Source: Bacteroidota bacterium
GTDB taxonomy: Bacteria > Bacteroidota > Bacteroidia > B-17B0 > Aurantibacillaceae
NCBI GenBank assembly: GCA_030684395.1
Contig: JAUXTT010000040.1
Location: forward strand, 1-64,000
Direction of reading: 5' to 3'
Length of the DNA stretch: 64,000 nt
In this document: positions 54,780 through 63,800 of the stretch, piece after piece
How positions within the stretch are numbered: position 1 is the first letter of the stretch
How the letters are laid out: every line of letters begins with the position of its first letter
The notes under the pieces: generated by a model
What the model was told of the DNA's origin: nothing
Seen by the model: only the letters and a program-made list of their open reading frames with translations
Database searches by the model: none
Made by a program: the position numbers and the translations under genes

Positions 54780-54887
54780 AATTTGATAATTAATTAATTT
54801 GGTAATGTTTGTTTAATGCTTGATTTTTCAGATCTGACAATTATAAAAATTTACATTATCCAATTATCAAATCAGCACATTACCAAA
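54780..54887. repeat. AT-rich repeated intergenic sequence
   Basis: Forward and inverted copies of TTTGATAATT and AATTTGGTAATG occur at both ends (around 54783-54808 and 54858-54887), in shuffled order. The region lies between the dehydrogenase and nusB genes. Confidence 0.5.
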
Positions 54888-55991
54888 TTAGAGCGACATT
54901 TTTATTCTTCCAATATCTGCAATACGTTTTTCAGCAATTCTGTTAGCAGCAACATATGTAGGGATATTCTCGTTTTTAGCTATCTGTAAAATATTCCAGG
55001 TTGTGTTGTAAATTCCTTCGGCATGTTTCATTGCTCTTTCACGCACATATCCTTCCAATTCATAAAACACATTAATGATACCACCTGCATTTACTACAAA
55101 ATCAGGTGCGTAAATAATTCCCTTTGCTTTCACAGCTTCTCCATGTTTTTTCTCATCTGCTAACTGATTGTTTGCGGCACCACAAATGATCTTGCACTTC
55201 AATTTGCTTAAGGATTCATCATTGATGGTTGCGCCTAAAGCGCATGGAGCATAAATATCAATATCAAGATCGAACATTTTTTCGGGAGTAGTAACAGTAG
55301 CTTTAAAGTTGTCTACAGCCATCTTTACTCTTTCTTCATTAATATCATAAACGGTAATAACTGCACCTTCACTGTGTAAATGTTGAACCAGGTTCATACC
55401 CACATTTCCTAAACCCTGAACCAATACTTTTTTACCACTTAATGAATCACTTCCGTAAGCTTCTTTAGCAGACGCTTTCATGGAAACATAAACACCATAA
55501 GCCGTAACCGGGCTGGGATCACCGCTTCCACCCATTGACACAGGAAGACCACTAACGAAATCTGTTTCCATCTTAATGATCTCCATGTCGTGACTATTCA
55601 TTGCCACATCTTCAGCAGTAATATATTTTCCGCCAAGGCTATTTACAAATTTTCCAAAACGACGAAGGAATACTTCGTTCTTTAGTTTTTTTGGATCACC
55701 GATAATTACGGCTTTCCCACCACCCAAATTTAAACCCGCAACAGCTGATTTGTAGGTCATACCACGCGATAAACGCAATACATCATTCAAAGCTTCCATT
55801 TCGTTATTGTAATTCCACATACGGGTTCCGCCTAAACTTGGTCCAAGAACAGTATTGTGAATAGCAATGATGGCTTTTAAACCTGTTTCATTGTCGTTAC
55901 AAAAAACAACTTGTTCGTGATTATACTGCAACATTTGTCCGATAACAGGGTTTTCTGCCAGTGGGCTTTTTTTAATATCTACTACTTCCAT
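54888..55991 (-). CDS. Leucine/phenylalanine/valine-type amino-acid dehydrogenase
   Basis: I place the start at the ATG at 55991 (367 residues). A longer frame begins at a TTG inside the promoter -7 box and so cannot be the start. The N-terminal catalytic domain has [13 protein letters not shown] and the catalytic Lys in [19 protein letters not shown]. The C-terminal NAD-binding domain has [17 protein letters not shown]. Length and motifs fit octameric branched-chain or phenylalanine dehydrogenases, which reversibly deaminate amino acids with NAD, rather than larger glutamate dehydrogenases. Exact substrate is uncertain. Confidence 0.9.
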   Translation of the reverse strand: MEVVDIKKSPLAENPVIGQMLQYNHEQVVFCNDNETGLKAIIAIHNTVLGPSLGGTRMWNYNNEMEALNDVLRLSRGMTYKSAVAGLNLGGGKAVIIGDPKKLKNEVFLRRFGKFVNSLGGKYITAEDVAMNSHDMEIIKMETDFVSGLPVSMGGSGDPSPVTAYGVYVSMKASAKEAYGSDSLSGKKVLVQGLGNVGMNLVQHLHSEGAVITVYDINEERVKMAVDNFKATVTTPEKMFDLDIDIYAPCALGATINDESLSKLKCKIICGAANNQLADEKKHGEAVKAKGIIYAPDFVVNAGGIINVFYELEGYVRERAMKHAEGIYNTTWNILQIAKNENIPTYVAANRIAEKRIADIGRIKMSL

Positions 55992-56012
55992 TTGGGTTTT
56001 AAATTGAGGGTT

Positions 56013-56041
56013 CAAATGTATGCTTTTTTTCCAATCTGCAA
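56013..56041 (-). promoter_or_regulatory. Promoter of the amino-acid dehydrogenase gene
   Basis: On the minus strand TTG (56041-56039) and TACATTTG (56020-56013) are 18 bp apart, 21 bp before the ATG at 55991. Confidence 0.7.
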
Positions 56042-56140
56042 TAGTAATTTCCGACGGAAATAATGCTACTTTTATGGTTAAATACCTGTCTTTAGTCTAC
56101 GTAGTAACCAAAGGTAATTGCCGGGTAAAAAAAATCACCC

Positions 56141-59100
56141 ATGCAGAAACAATTTTGCAGATATATTCTTACTTTTTTGCTGATCACAAGTTGTGTGTTT
56201 TTTGCAGAAGCTCAATCTTATAAGCAGTTAATTCTTGATTTTGAACAAACTTATCAATCCAAGGATTATGGAAAACGTTTTGAGATTGCAAATAAGTTAA
56301 AAAAGAATCATTCGAAAGAACTGCAAAAGGAACCTATGCGCATTGCGGAGTTGGATAATGCTGCCGGTGACTATTATTTATGGACCGGTAATTATGATAG
56401 TTCTCAGGTTTGTTATGCCCGTGCCGTTAATGGAGTATATATGTTGAAAACCGACACCTGTTTCGATTATGCTTTTTATCTGGCAAATATGGCATATGTG
56501 CTTAAAGAAATGGGTTACTACGAAACTTCGGATAAATATTATGGAGTTGCACTGCCTCGTTTAGCAAACTATTTGGGAGCTTCAAGCGAAGAGTATACGG
56601 CTTATGTAAAACATTTTGTAGATCTGAAAGTAGATATGGGAGATTATGTTACTGCTAATACCTATAACGAAGCACTCATCTATTACTACAAAACAACCAA
56701 GGGTGAGGTAAACGATATGTACCTTGCTTGCTTAACAAATAAAGGGCGAATATTGCAGGGAAATGGACAATATAATGAAGCTATCCTGATTTTCTCTCAA
56801 CTGGTTTACTCTACTCAACTAAATTTCCCCGCTGATACTTTGACTCAAACAATTACGCTTAATAATCTTGCTTATTGTTATAGATTAGTTGGAAAAAATG
56901 AAGAAGCTGAAAAATATTTTATTGAGGCATATCGGCTTCAAACCAAATGCACGAAAATTCCACTTGCTGAACAGGCATCCTTGCTAAATAATCTGGCAAT
57001 TGTTTACAAAGCTAAATGTGATTACGCAAATGCCGAGAAGTGTTTTTTGAAAAGTATTGAATTATATCAAAAGGCGAACATGCAATTTAACGTGGAGTTT
57101 GCGAACCCGTGTAATAACCTGGGTGATATGTATAGGATGCTTGGTAATTATAACGATGCATATAAGTACATTAGTTTTTCATTGGAAATTAGAAGGCAGA
57201 CAAGCGGAGAAGAGCACGAGTATTTTGCAAATGCCCTAAACAATATGGCATTGCTGTATTTCGAGTGGGGGAAATATGACGAGGCAGAAAAGTGCTTTTT
57301 GCGTTGCGAAGAAATATACAAGGCTAAGCTTGGAGAGGATAATGACAGAAGTGCGGCAATTTTGAATCAGTTAGGATCTTTATACTCAGCAAAGAATGAT
57401 TATACAAAAGCACTGGAGTATAAAAACAAATGTCTTCAATTGATGGAAAAAACGGTTGGTAGGCAAAATGATCGGTATGGTTTATTCCTATCGGGAAAAG
57501 GCTCGGTTCAATATCGGATGAAAGACTACAAGGGAGCAGCTCAATCTTATCAGGAAGCAGCTTCAATCTTTCAAAATAATTTCGGGGTTGAGAATTATAA
57601 TTATTTGGACATGATGCATAGTCTGGCTTTTATTTATGACAGATCCGGGAATAATAAGGAGAGTAGAAATTGTCATCTTAAATCTATATATGGATATAAA
57701 AAAGTAGTGAGCGATAACCTTGCTTTTATGGGCGACGAAGAAAGAACCATGTTTTACACTACAAACTCAGGTAAGTTTGAGACGTTTGAGAGATTTGTAA
57801 TAAAAAAGATTATCGAGAAGCCCGATACGAAAGATGATAGTTTATTGAAAGCACTTGTAGATGAACGATTGTGGAGTAAGTCCTTACTTCTAAACGAATC
57901 AAGTGCGATGTTTAAGAATATTAATAATACAGCAGATACCACGATAAGAAGTTTGTTTGAACTGTGGTACAACCAAAAGAAAAGTTTGCATCAGTTATAT
58001 CAATTTTCCAAAGAGGAGCTTTCTACTAATAAGATCGATATCAATGAAGAAGAGAATTACTTAAATGACATTGAGAAAAAACTGTCAGTCAGCTCGGCGC
58101 AATTTACTAAAGCAAAAGAGTTTTTGAATTTCGAAACATTAAAGAAGAAACTTAATAAATCTGAACTGGCGGTTGAGATCATAAGAAATGAGATTTCAGA
58201 TAATGATTCTGCCATAACAATCACTTATTCGGCACTGATAATAGGAAAAGATTTTACTGCACCCAAATTGGTCGTATTCGATAGCTCTGCTTTTTTTGAT
58301 ACTTTATTTTTGGATAAGTATAAATTCAATATTCAGGCGAAAACAACCGATAGAATTTCCTACAATAGATTTTTTAGACCACTCGAAAAATACCTGAGAG
58401 GAGCAGCTAAAATTTATTTCTCTCCCGATGGTGTTTATCAAAAACTTAACCTGTACACGCTATTTAACCCAATCTCAAATAAATATTTATTGGAAACTAT
58501 GGAGATAGAGCAGGTGAGTGCTTTAAATGATTTGCAGAAAGAAACAACGGAAGTAATTGCACAGCCCAGCGCAGTATTATTTGGTTATCCTGATTATGAA
58601 TGGAAAAAGGATCCTTCGGCAGGCTCAGGATCCGGAAAGGATGAAAACTTGATTGCCTCCCGATTTGGTTTTTCTGAGTTACCTGAACTTCCAGGAACAA
58701 AAGTAGAGACAGAGATGATTTCTTCCGTTTTTAAATCAAAAAACTGGAATACTAAATTGTATCTTGCTAAAGAAGCAACCGAAGAACAAGTAAAAGCAAC
58801 GGTTAGCCCAACTATTTTACATATTGCTACTCACGGGTTCTTTCTTCCGAATTTGGATTACAGCGATGAAAAAGTAATGGGTTTTGAAACTGAAAAAGCA
58901 AAACAAAACCCCTTGTTGAGGTCCGGTGTGATAATGGCAGGAGCCGCATCTAAAGATACTACAATAGAAAAAAAAGAAGATGGAATTTTAACAGCATACG
59001 AAGCATCTTTACTTAATCTTCAAAATACAGAACTGGTAACACTGTCTGCCTGTGAAACGGGATTAGGCGATCAGTTGCTTAACGGACAAGGTGTTTACGG

Positions 59101-59326
59101 TTTACAGCGTGCTTTCTTAACTGCAGGTGCAAAATCTATTTTAATGAGTTTGTGGGTAGTAGATGATTACGCTACTCAAGAACTAATGACAAATTTTTAT
59201 ACTGATTGGATACAAAACTATTCTCCCAAAACAAAACGCACTTCTTTCCGGAAAGCACAACTGGAAGTAAAGAAAAAATACCCAAGCCCATATTATTGGG
59301 GAGCTTTTGTAATGATTGGGAAGTAG
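56141..59326 (+). CDS. Exported TPR-CHAT protein (caspase-like peptidase fold)
   Basis: The 1061-residue protein has a signal peptide (about 1-24, ending FAEAQ) and about a dozen TPR repeats (about 60-510; repeated NNLA, YDEAEKCF and ALNNMALLY elements). A helical linker and a C-terminal CHAT domain (about 790-1060) complete it. The caspase-like dyad is present: H898 in LHIATHGFF and C971 in LSACETGLGD. CHAT domains are clan CD peptidase-like; some are activated proteases in defence, others have no known target. The signal peptide implies the periplasm or surface rather than cytosolic immunity. A dispersed repeat encodes DPSAGSGSG near residue 825. Confidence 0.9.
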   Translation: MQKQFCRYILTFLLITSCVFFAEAQSYKQLILDFEQTYQSKDYGKRFEIANKLKKNHSKELQKEPMRIAELDNAAGDYYLWTGNYDSSQVCYARAVNGVYMLKTDTCFDYAFYLANMAYVLKEMGYYETSDKYYGVALPRLANYLGASSEEYTAYVKHFVDLKVDMGDYVTANTYNEALIYYYKTTKGEVNDMYLACLTNKGRILQGNGQYNEAILIFSQLVYSTQLNFPADTLTQTITLNNLAYCYRLVGKNEEAEKYFIEAYRLQTKCTKIPLAEQASLLNNLAIVYKAKCDYANAEKCFLKSIELYQKANMQFNVEFANPCNNLGDMYRMLGNYNDAYKYISFSLEIRRQTSGEEHEYFANALNNMALLYFEWGKYDEAEKCFLRCEEIYKAKLGEDNDRSAAILNQLGSLYSAKNDYTKALEYKNKCLQLMEKTVGRQNDRYGLFLSGKGSVQYRMKDYKGAAQSYQEAASIFQNNFGVENYNYLDMMHSLAFIYDRSGNNKESRNCHLKSIYGYKKVVSDNLAFMGDEERTMFYTTNSGKFETFERFVIKKIIEKPDTKDDSLLKALVDERLWSKSLLLNESSAMFKNINNTADTTIRSLFELWYNQKKSLHQLYQFSKEELSTNKIDINEEENYLNDIEKKLSVSSAQFTKAKEFLNFETLKKKLNKSELAVEIIRNEISDNDSAITITYSALIIGKDFTAPKLVVFDSSAFFDTLFLDKYKFNIQAKTTDRISYNRFFRPLEKYLRGAAKIYFSPDGVYQKLNLYTLFNPISNKYLLETMEIEQVSALNDLQKETTEVIAQPSAVLFGYPDYEWKKDPSAGSGSGKDENLIASRFGFSELPELPGTKVETEMISSVFKSKNWNTKLYLAKEATEEQVKATVSPTILHIATHGFFLPNLDYSDEKVMGFETEKAKQNPLLRSGVIMAGAASKDTTIEKKEDGILTAYEASLLNLQNTELVTLSACETGLGDQLLNGQGVYGLQRAFLTAGAKSILMSLWVVDDYATQELMTNFYTDWIQNYSPKTKRTSFRKAQLEVKKKYPSPYYWGAFVMIGK
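58609..58633 (+). repeat. Dispersed repeat inside the TPR-CHAT gene
   Basis: The core CCTTCGGCAGGCTCAGG is flanked by GGAT/ATCC ends and encodes DPSAGSGS, in the same frame as the BatA-gene copy, in a poorly conserved loop. Confidence 0.75.
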
Positions 59327-59430
59327 ACGATGTTCCAGGTTTGATGTTTCTTGTTGTTTTGTTTTCTGGAAAATCTGATCGGATATGAGGGATCTGTCTT
59401 GACTCTTGTGTCTTAATTCTAAAGTCTGGT

Positions 59431-60270
59431 CTAACTCAACACCTCATTATCAATTAACCTAATCCTTCCGCAAAAAGCAGCAAACAAAGCAACAGCATGT
59501 TTATCTGTAGGTGCATTATACTCCTGCAAATTATCCGCATTACGGATCTCAAAATAATCTAACTTAAATAAGGGGGTAGAATTTACTTTCTCAATAATTA
59601 CTTTTTTTACTTCTTCAGCATTCTTTCCATTGAAGAGTTGTTTTGCTTCTTTCATCCAAACAGGAATGTTAGACGCTTGTTTTCTTTCTTCAGGGCTAAG
59701 CAAGGTATTTCTACTGCTCATAGCTAAACCATCAGGTTCGCGCAATATCGGGCAAGGAACTATTTCTATTTTGAGGTCTAATTGTCGTACCAGTTCCTTT
59801 ACAATCAATACCTGCTGAAAATCTTTTTGCCCGAAAAATGCTTTATCAGGTTTTACCGCTTCAAACAATTTACTTACTATTTGAGCAACTCCGTTAAAAT
59901 GCCCCGGCCGAAAAGCCCCATCTAAAGTATTGTCTAAAAAACCAAAATCAAATTTACGGGTATCAGTTTGCGGGTACATTTCTTCTACAGAAGGGGCAAA
60001 TAAAATATCACAACCGGCTTCTGCAAGCATTTTTGTATCCTGCTCAAGAGTTCTGGGGTATCTTTCCAGATCTTTTTTGTCGTTAAACTGTGTTGGATTT
60101 ACAAAAACACTGGAAACAACCAGCTCAGATTCTTTTTTAGCTTCTTTTACCAAGGAAATATGCCCTTCGTGCAAGGCTCCCATGGTAGGAACAAAGCCAA
60201 TTGAGCTTCCCTTAGCTGATTCTTTAGCCAAAAAAGCCTGTAAGTCCTTTATTTTCTCAAAAATTTGCAT
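59431..60270 (-). CDS. panC: Pantothenate synthetase
   Basis: The 279-residue enzyme joins pantoate and beta-alanine with ATP in the last step of pantothenate synthesis. It has FVPTMGALHEGHISLV (nucleotide-binding HxGH), FVNPTQFNDKKDLERYPRT, FFGQKDFQQVLIVKEL and the KMSKS-like MSSRNTLLSPEER. All are at the expected places and the length is normal. It is divergent from the GT5-like gene across a 134-bp gap, a neighbourhood shared by many Bacteroidota. Confidence 0.96.
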   Translation of the reverse strand: MQIFEKIKDLQAFLAKESAKGSSIGFVPTMGALHEGHISLVKEAKKESELVVSSVFVNPTQFNDKKDLERYPRTLEQDTKMLAEAGCDILFAPSVEEMYPQTDTRKFDFGFLDNTLDGAFRPGHFNGVAQIVSKLFEAVKPDKAFFGQKDFQQVLIVKELVRQLDLKIEIVPCPILREPDGLAMSSRNTLLSPEERKQASNIPVWMKEAKQLFNGKNAEEVKKVIIEKVNSTPLFKLDYFEIRNADNLQEYNAPTDKHAVALFAAFCGRIRLIDNEVLS

Positions 60271-60318
60271 AAAAACACAACAAAATTCAGTTCAAAAGCG
60301 TAAAACTAACAGAAAGAC

Positions 60319-60350
60319 TTTGAAAATTCATTTTTTTTTGCTTATTTTTG
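60319..60350 (+). promoter_or_regulatory. Promoter of the GT5-like gene
   Basis: TTTG (60319-60322) and TATTTTTG (60343-60350) are 20 bp apart. A leader of about 50 nt would precede the ATG at 60405. Confidence 0.65.
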
Positions 60351-60404
60351 TATTGCTTTTTGAAAAAAGAGTATTATACTACCAACCAAAAACTCACCAA
60401 ATCT

Positions 60405-61235
60405 ATGAAGAAAGCAAGAGTATTATTTGTTTCGCAGGAGATTACCCCTTATCTTGAAGAAAGTCCAATGAGTACAGTAGGTAGATTTTTACCTCAGGGC
60501 ATTCAGGAAAGAGGCCGCGAAATCAGAACGTTTATGCCAAAGTATGGCTGTATTAACGAGCGCAGAAATCAACTTCATGAAGTGATTCGCTTGAGTGGTA
60601 TGAATATGATCATTAACGATAATGACCATCCTCTAATCATTAAAGTTGCATCTATTCAATCTGCTCGTATGCAAGTTTATTTTATTGATAATGAAGACTT
60701 CTTTTCCCGCAAGCATACGCTTGTAGACGCTAAAGGAAAGCATTTCGATGATAATGACGAGCGTTCAATCTTCTTTAACCGTGGTGTTATTGAAACAGTG
60801 AAAAAACTTGGTTGGGCTCCGGATATTATCCACTGTCATGGCTGGTTCACAGGTTTGATGCCGTTGTATATTAAAAAAGCATTTGCTGATAATCCTTTGT
60901 TTGCGGATACTAAGATCGTTTATTCAATTTATAATGATGAGTTTCCGGGTGCTTTGGATAAAGAATTTGCTACAAAAATTCCAATCGAAGGTATTTCTGC
61001 TAAAGATGTGAAGCATGTTGCTTCTGACCCAAGTTTCGTAAATCTTACCAAACTTGCTATCGATAATTCTGATGGAGTTATTTATGCTACAGAAACACCA
61101 AATGCTGATATTCAGAAATACGTGAAGAAATCAGGTAAATTGAGCCTTGGTTTCAAAACTCCTGAAGATTATATGGATGCATACTCTGAATTCTATTCCG
61201 CAGTTCTTGAAGGAGTGGAAGAATTAGCTGAGTAA
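60405..61235 (+). CDS. Glycogen/starch synthase N-terminal-domain protein (half-length)
   Basis: The 276-residue protein matches only the N-terminal GT5 domain of glycogen synthase (MKKARVLFVSQEITPYLEES; IHCHGWFTGLMPLYIKKAF; ATETPNADIQKYVKKSGK). True GlgA has about 480 residues and a second Rossmann domain that carries most of the ADP-glucose site; it is absent here. The N-terminal KxGGL motif that contacts ADP-glucose is replaced by EESPMSTVGRFLP. It is therefore unlikely to make glycogen on its own. The gene is conserved beside panC and a DUF4270 gene in Bacteroidota, suggesting another role. A start upstream at 60348 would lie on the promoter. Confidence 0.88.
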   Translation: MKKARVLFVSQEITPYLEESPMSTVGRFLPQGIQERGREIRTFMPKYGCINERRNQLHEVIRLSGMNMIINDNDHPLIIKVASIQSARMQVYFIDNEDFFSRKHTLVDAKGKHFDDNDERSIFFNRGVIETVKKLGWAPDIIHCHGWFTGLMPLYIKKAFADNPLFADTKIVYSIYNDEFPGALDKEFATKIPIEGISAKDVKHVASDPSFVNLTKLAIDNSDGVIYATETPNADIQKYVKKSGKLSLGFKTPEDYMDAYSEFYSAVLEGVEELAE

Positions 61236-61258
61236 AATATTTTAATATTAATTTCGTT

Positions 61259-61312
61259 AAAAAGTTTAACACCTTTTTGGACTTCCGAGGTCATTAAAGT
61301 GTTAAACTTTTT
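61259..61312. terminator. Bidirectional-looking hairpin after the GT5-like gene
   Basis: AAAAAGTTTAACAC (61259-61272) and GTGTTAAACTTTTT (61299-61312) form a perfect 14-bp stem with a 26-nt loop and T-rich flank. Its right arm directly abuts the -7 box of the next gene. Confidence 0.85.
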
Positions 61313-61320
61313 TATTTTTG
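61313..61320 (+). promoter_or_regulatory. Promoter -7 box of the DUF4270 gene
   Basis: TATTTTTG ends 4 bp before the GTG at 61325, so the transcript would begin at or beside the start codon. Confidence 0.55.
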
Positions 61321-61324
61321 CACT

Positions 61325-62689
61325 GTGATAAGAAAACCGTTATACAGCCTTTTGGCTCTTTTGTTTATTCTGCTTGTTTCCTGTAAAAAAACAGATTCCG
61401 ATGTAGGAAAAGATATTTTACCCGAAGAAGATATTTTAGGTGCTACATATTGCGACACAGCTTCCATAACTGCATATTCAATTCTGGATGATAGTATTCG
61501 TACTGATGAGAGTTATGTAGGAAGTGTTGCCAATCTTATCGGAAGTATAGTTGACCCTGTTTTTGGAAGAACAGATGCTTCTGTGTTTGTAAACTTATCA
61601 AACCCAAATAACACCACAAATTTAGGTTTTGGCTCCGATCCTAAACTGGATTCGGTTGTTCTCATGCTTGCATATCAAAAGGATGTTTATTATGGTGATC
61701 TTACTGATCCTTTGCAGTTGAATGTATACAGGTTAACAGAACCGCTTTATTATGATTCTTCATATTATTCCTATACACAAAAAGCATGTGATTATGCACA
61801 AGATCTTACTTATTCGGGCTCAGGAAAAACCACCGGATATGCACCAAGTACAGAGGTGTATGATGGTGATACCAAGTATGCGCCCCATTTGAGAGTAAGA
61901 TTAAAAAATGAAGTTGGGCAACAATTTATGGACGATACTACAAAACTGGCAAGTACAACAACTCTTCAGGCATTTTTTAATGGGATACAAATCACTACAA
62001 AAAACACGGTTATAAGCGGTAATGATTATGGTGTTATCGGCTATTTTGATTTGACCAGTCCATTATCAAAAGTTTCAATCTATTATCATAATGGAACAAA
62101 TCTTACTATTAAACGAATTGATCTTACTATGACAAGTTCATCTGCAAAATATAATCACTATCAACATGATTATACAAACGCAGCGCCAGAATACAAATCT
62201 CAGTTAGACGAGTCAAATACCACAAATGGAAATGCAAATTTGTTTATGCAGGGTATGGCAAGTAGTAAAATTAAAATTGCTTTCCCACAAATTAAACACT
62301 TTAGTGATTCAGGAAAAATAGCAGTGAACAAGGCAGAGATAGTTTTTAAAGTGGACAAGAGCGCTAACTATTTTGATGCCGCTAAATTTTTTATTCCCGG
62401 AAGAATGGCTTTGGAAGGTTTAACTTCAGCTAATGTTACACAATCGTTAGCAATTGATCAAAGTTATGATCTTAGTGGTCAATGGGGTTATTATGATTCC
62501 GATAATTCCGAATTTCATTTTCCGGTTTCTTACTCGCTGCAAAAAATGGCGAACGGGGAGTATAGCGATTTTAAATTCACAATGCGGTTGTTTCAGCATC
62601 ATACCAACCCTGCACGGGTTGTGTTGGGAGGAAAAAATAATTCAACTTATCCTGCTAAACTGAAGATCTGGTATACAAGGATTAAGTAA
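61325..62689 (+). CDS. DUF4270 lipoprotein
   Basis: The 454-residue protein starts at GTG; this is the only start giving the complete lipoprotein signal (MIRKPLYSLLALLFILLVSC, C20 lipidated). The mature part is beta-rich and shows DUF4270 features: KKTDSDVGKDILPEED, AYSILDDSIRTDES, GSIVDPVFGRTDASVF and a C-terminal NPARVVLGGKNN. Such proteins are probably outer-membrane or surface lipoproteins of unknown function. The start codon lies immediately after a -7 promoter box, so the transcript is probably leaderless. Confidence 0.88.
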   Translation: MIRKPLYSLLALLFILLVSCKKTDSDVGKDILPEEDILGATYCDTASITAYSILDDSIRTDESYVGSVANLIGSIVDPVFGRTDASVFVNLSNPNNTTNLGFGSDPKLDSVVLMLAYQKDVYYGDLTDPLQLNVYRLTEPLYYDSSYYSYTQKACDYAQDLTYSGSGKTTGYAPSTEVYDGDTKYAPHLRVRLKNEVGQQFMDDTTKLASTTTLQAFFNGIQITTKNTVISGNDYGVIGYFDLTSPLSKVSIYYHNGTNLTIKRIDLTMTSSSAKYNHYQHDYTNAAPEYKSQLDESNTTNGNANLFMQGMASSKIKIAFPQIKHFSDSGKIAVNKAEIVFKVDKSANYFDAAKFFIPGRMALEGLTSANVTQSLAIDQSYDLSGQWGYYDSDNSEFHFPVSYSLQKMANGEYSDFKFTMRLFQHHTNPARVVLGGKNNSTYPAKLKIWYTRIK

Positions 62690-62690
62690 A

Positions 62691-63707
62691 TTATTTGTTT
62701 TTAGTTTCCCTTGGATGATATTTAATGTAATCATCAATCATATCATTTGTATATTGAATTAAATATTGTTCGTCAGCTGCATGTTTTCTGTATTCTTTAC
62801 TAAGAGCTTTTTTGTAAGGTTTTAACTCATCCGATTTTTTACCGTTTTTCGATTCCCATACTATGCGGGCTACAGGATTTAGAATCCATGCCGGAATTTT
62901 TTGAGTTTCTTGTTTTTCGCAAACAGAATAGATACATGTTTCAAAATAGTTTGTGTAATATTTTTTTGTTTTGATCTGTTTCCTGTTTATACTGTATGAT
63001 AATTTCAGACCAAACACCGCATCGGGAAACGCAATTTTGTGTTGTTTGGTATCTGGAACTGGCCCGTATGGATCTTTATAGCCGGGATAAGTAAAGGCAA
63101 GCCTTCTTTCCTGAATTACCAATCGTTCTTTGTAATTACCTGCACCCATTCCGAAAAAAACATCAATTCCTATATTCCTGTAGTTTTTCTTTATGCCGAT
63201 GGACATACTTGTAAAGGGAACAATTCCTAAAATGAATTTGCTTTGTTTTTGCCACATATAAATATCTGCTTCGCCTGAATAGTGATAAGAAATCCACCTG
63301 CTTCTGTATTCCAGATATTGAAGAGAAGCATATGGGCCAAAATAGAATCCATTATTGTTTGATTTTGGAAAAAATTTTAAGCAAAGAGACGTTCCAACTC
63401 CATTGTAGTTAAAATAATCATCAAAAAAAATAAATTTGCTTCCGGGACTAAACGGATATATTCCGTAAATTCTTGCGTCTAAATTCATAAATGTCCATGG
63501 TGCGTATTCAATACCACCACCTGCTTGTCTGATAATATCGAAGTAGGAATGAAATGATAATTTGGAATAATATGCTTTGTATTTATTGTTACTATTAAGT
63601 TGTTTCAAAACGCTTGATTTCAGATCGGAGGAATCGGATTGACTTCTTACACTACAAGTCAAACTGAACAATAAAAGAACCAATGTAATTTGTATCACGC
63701 GTTTCAT
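62691..63707 (-). CDS. Exported beta-rich protein of unknown function
   Basis: The 338-residue protein has a signal peptide (about 1-22, ending VRSQ). About 200 residues rich in aromatic alternating strands follow (FHSYFDIIRQAGGGIEYAPW, GSKFIFFDDYFNYNGVGTSL, FYFGPYASLQYLEYRSRW), which suggests an outer-membrane barrel. A basic, helical end follows (KALSKEYRKHAADEQYLIQY). I do not recognise a family. It converges with the DUF4270 gene 1 bp away. A full promoter lies 4 bp before its ATG. Confidence 0.7.
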   Translation of the reverse strand: MKRVIQITLVLLLFSLTCSVRSQSDSSDLKSSVLKQLNSNNKYKAYYSKLSFHSYFDIIRQAGGGIEYAPWTFMNLDARIYGIYPFSPGSKFIFFDDYFNYNGVGTSLCLKFFPKSNNNGFYFGPYASLQYLEYRSRWISYHYSGEADIYMWQKQSKFILGIVPFTSMSIGIKKNYRNIGIDVFFGMGAGNYKERLVIQERRLAFTYPGYKDPYGPVPDTKQHKIAFPDAVFGLKLSYSINRKQIKTKKYYTNYFETCIYSVCEKQETQKIPAWILNPVARIVWESKNGKKSDELKPYKKALSKEYRKHAADEQYLIQYTNDMIDDYIKYHPRETKNK

Positions 63708-63711
63708 TTGA

Positions 63712-63742
63712 CGAAAATAGCTTAAAAGGAGTATTTTTCAAA
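63712..63742 (-). promoter_or_regulatory. Promoter of the exported beta-rich protein gene
   Basis: On the minus strand TTTG (63742-63739) and TATTTTCG (63719-63712) are 19 bp apart. The -7 box ends 4 bp before the ATG. Confidence 0.65.
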
Positions 63743-63788
63743 TAAATACCGATTAAAATGCCCCATTATTTTCGTAAATTCGTTGCTT

Positions 63789-63796
63789 TAATTTTG
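63789..63796 (+). promoter_or_regulatory. Promoter -7 box of pheT
   Basis: TAATTTTG ends 4 bp before the pheT ATG at 63801, again implying a very short or absent leader. Confidence 0.5.
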
Positions 63797-63800
63797 CAAT

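Noticed and set aside
55992-56015. Eight-codon extension of the amino-acid dehydrogenase
   Set aside because: It depends on a TTG start inside the promoter -7 element.
56141-59326. CHAT protein as part of a cytosolic anti-phage system
   Set aside because: It has a clear signal peptide and no adjacent effector or sensor genes of known defence types.
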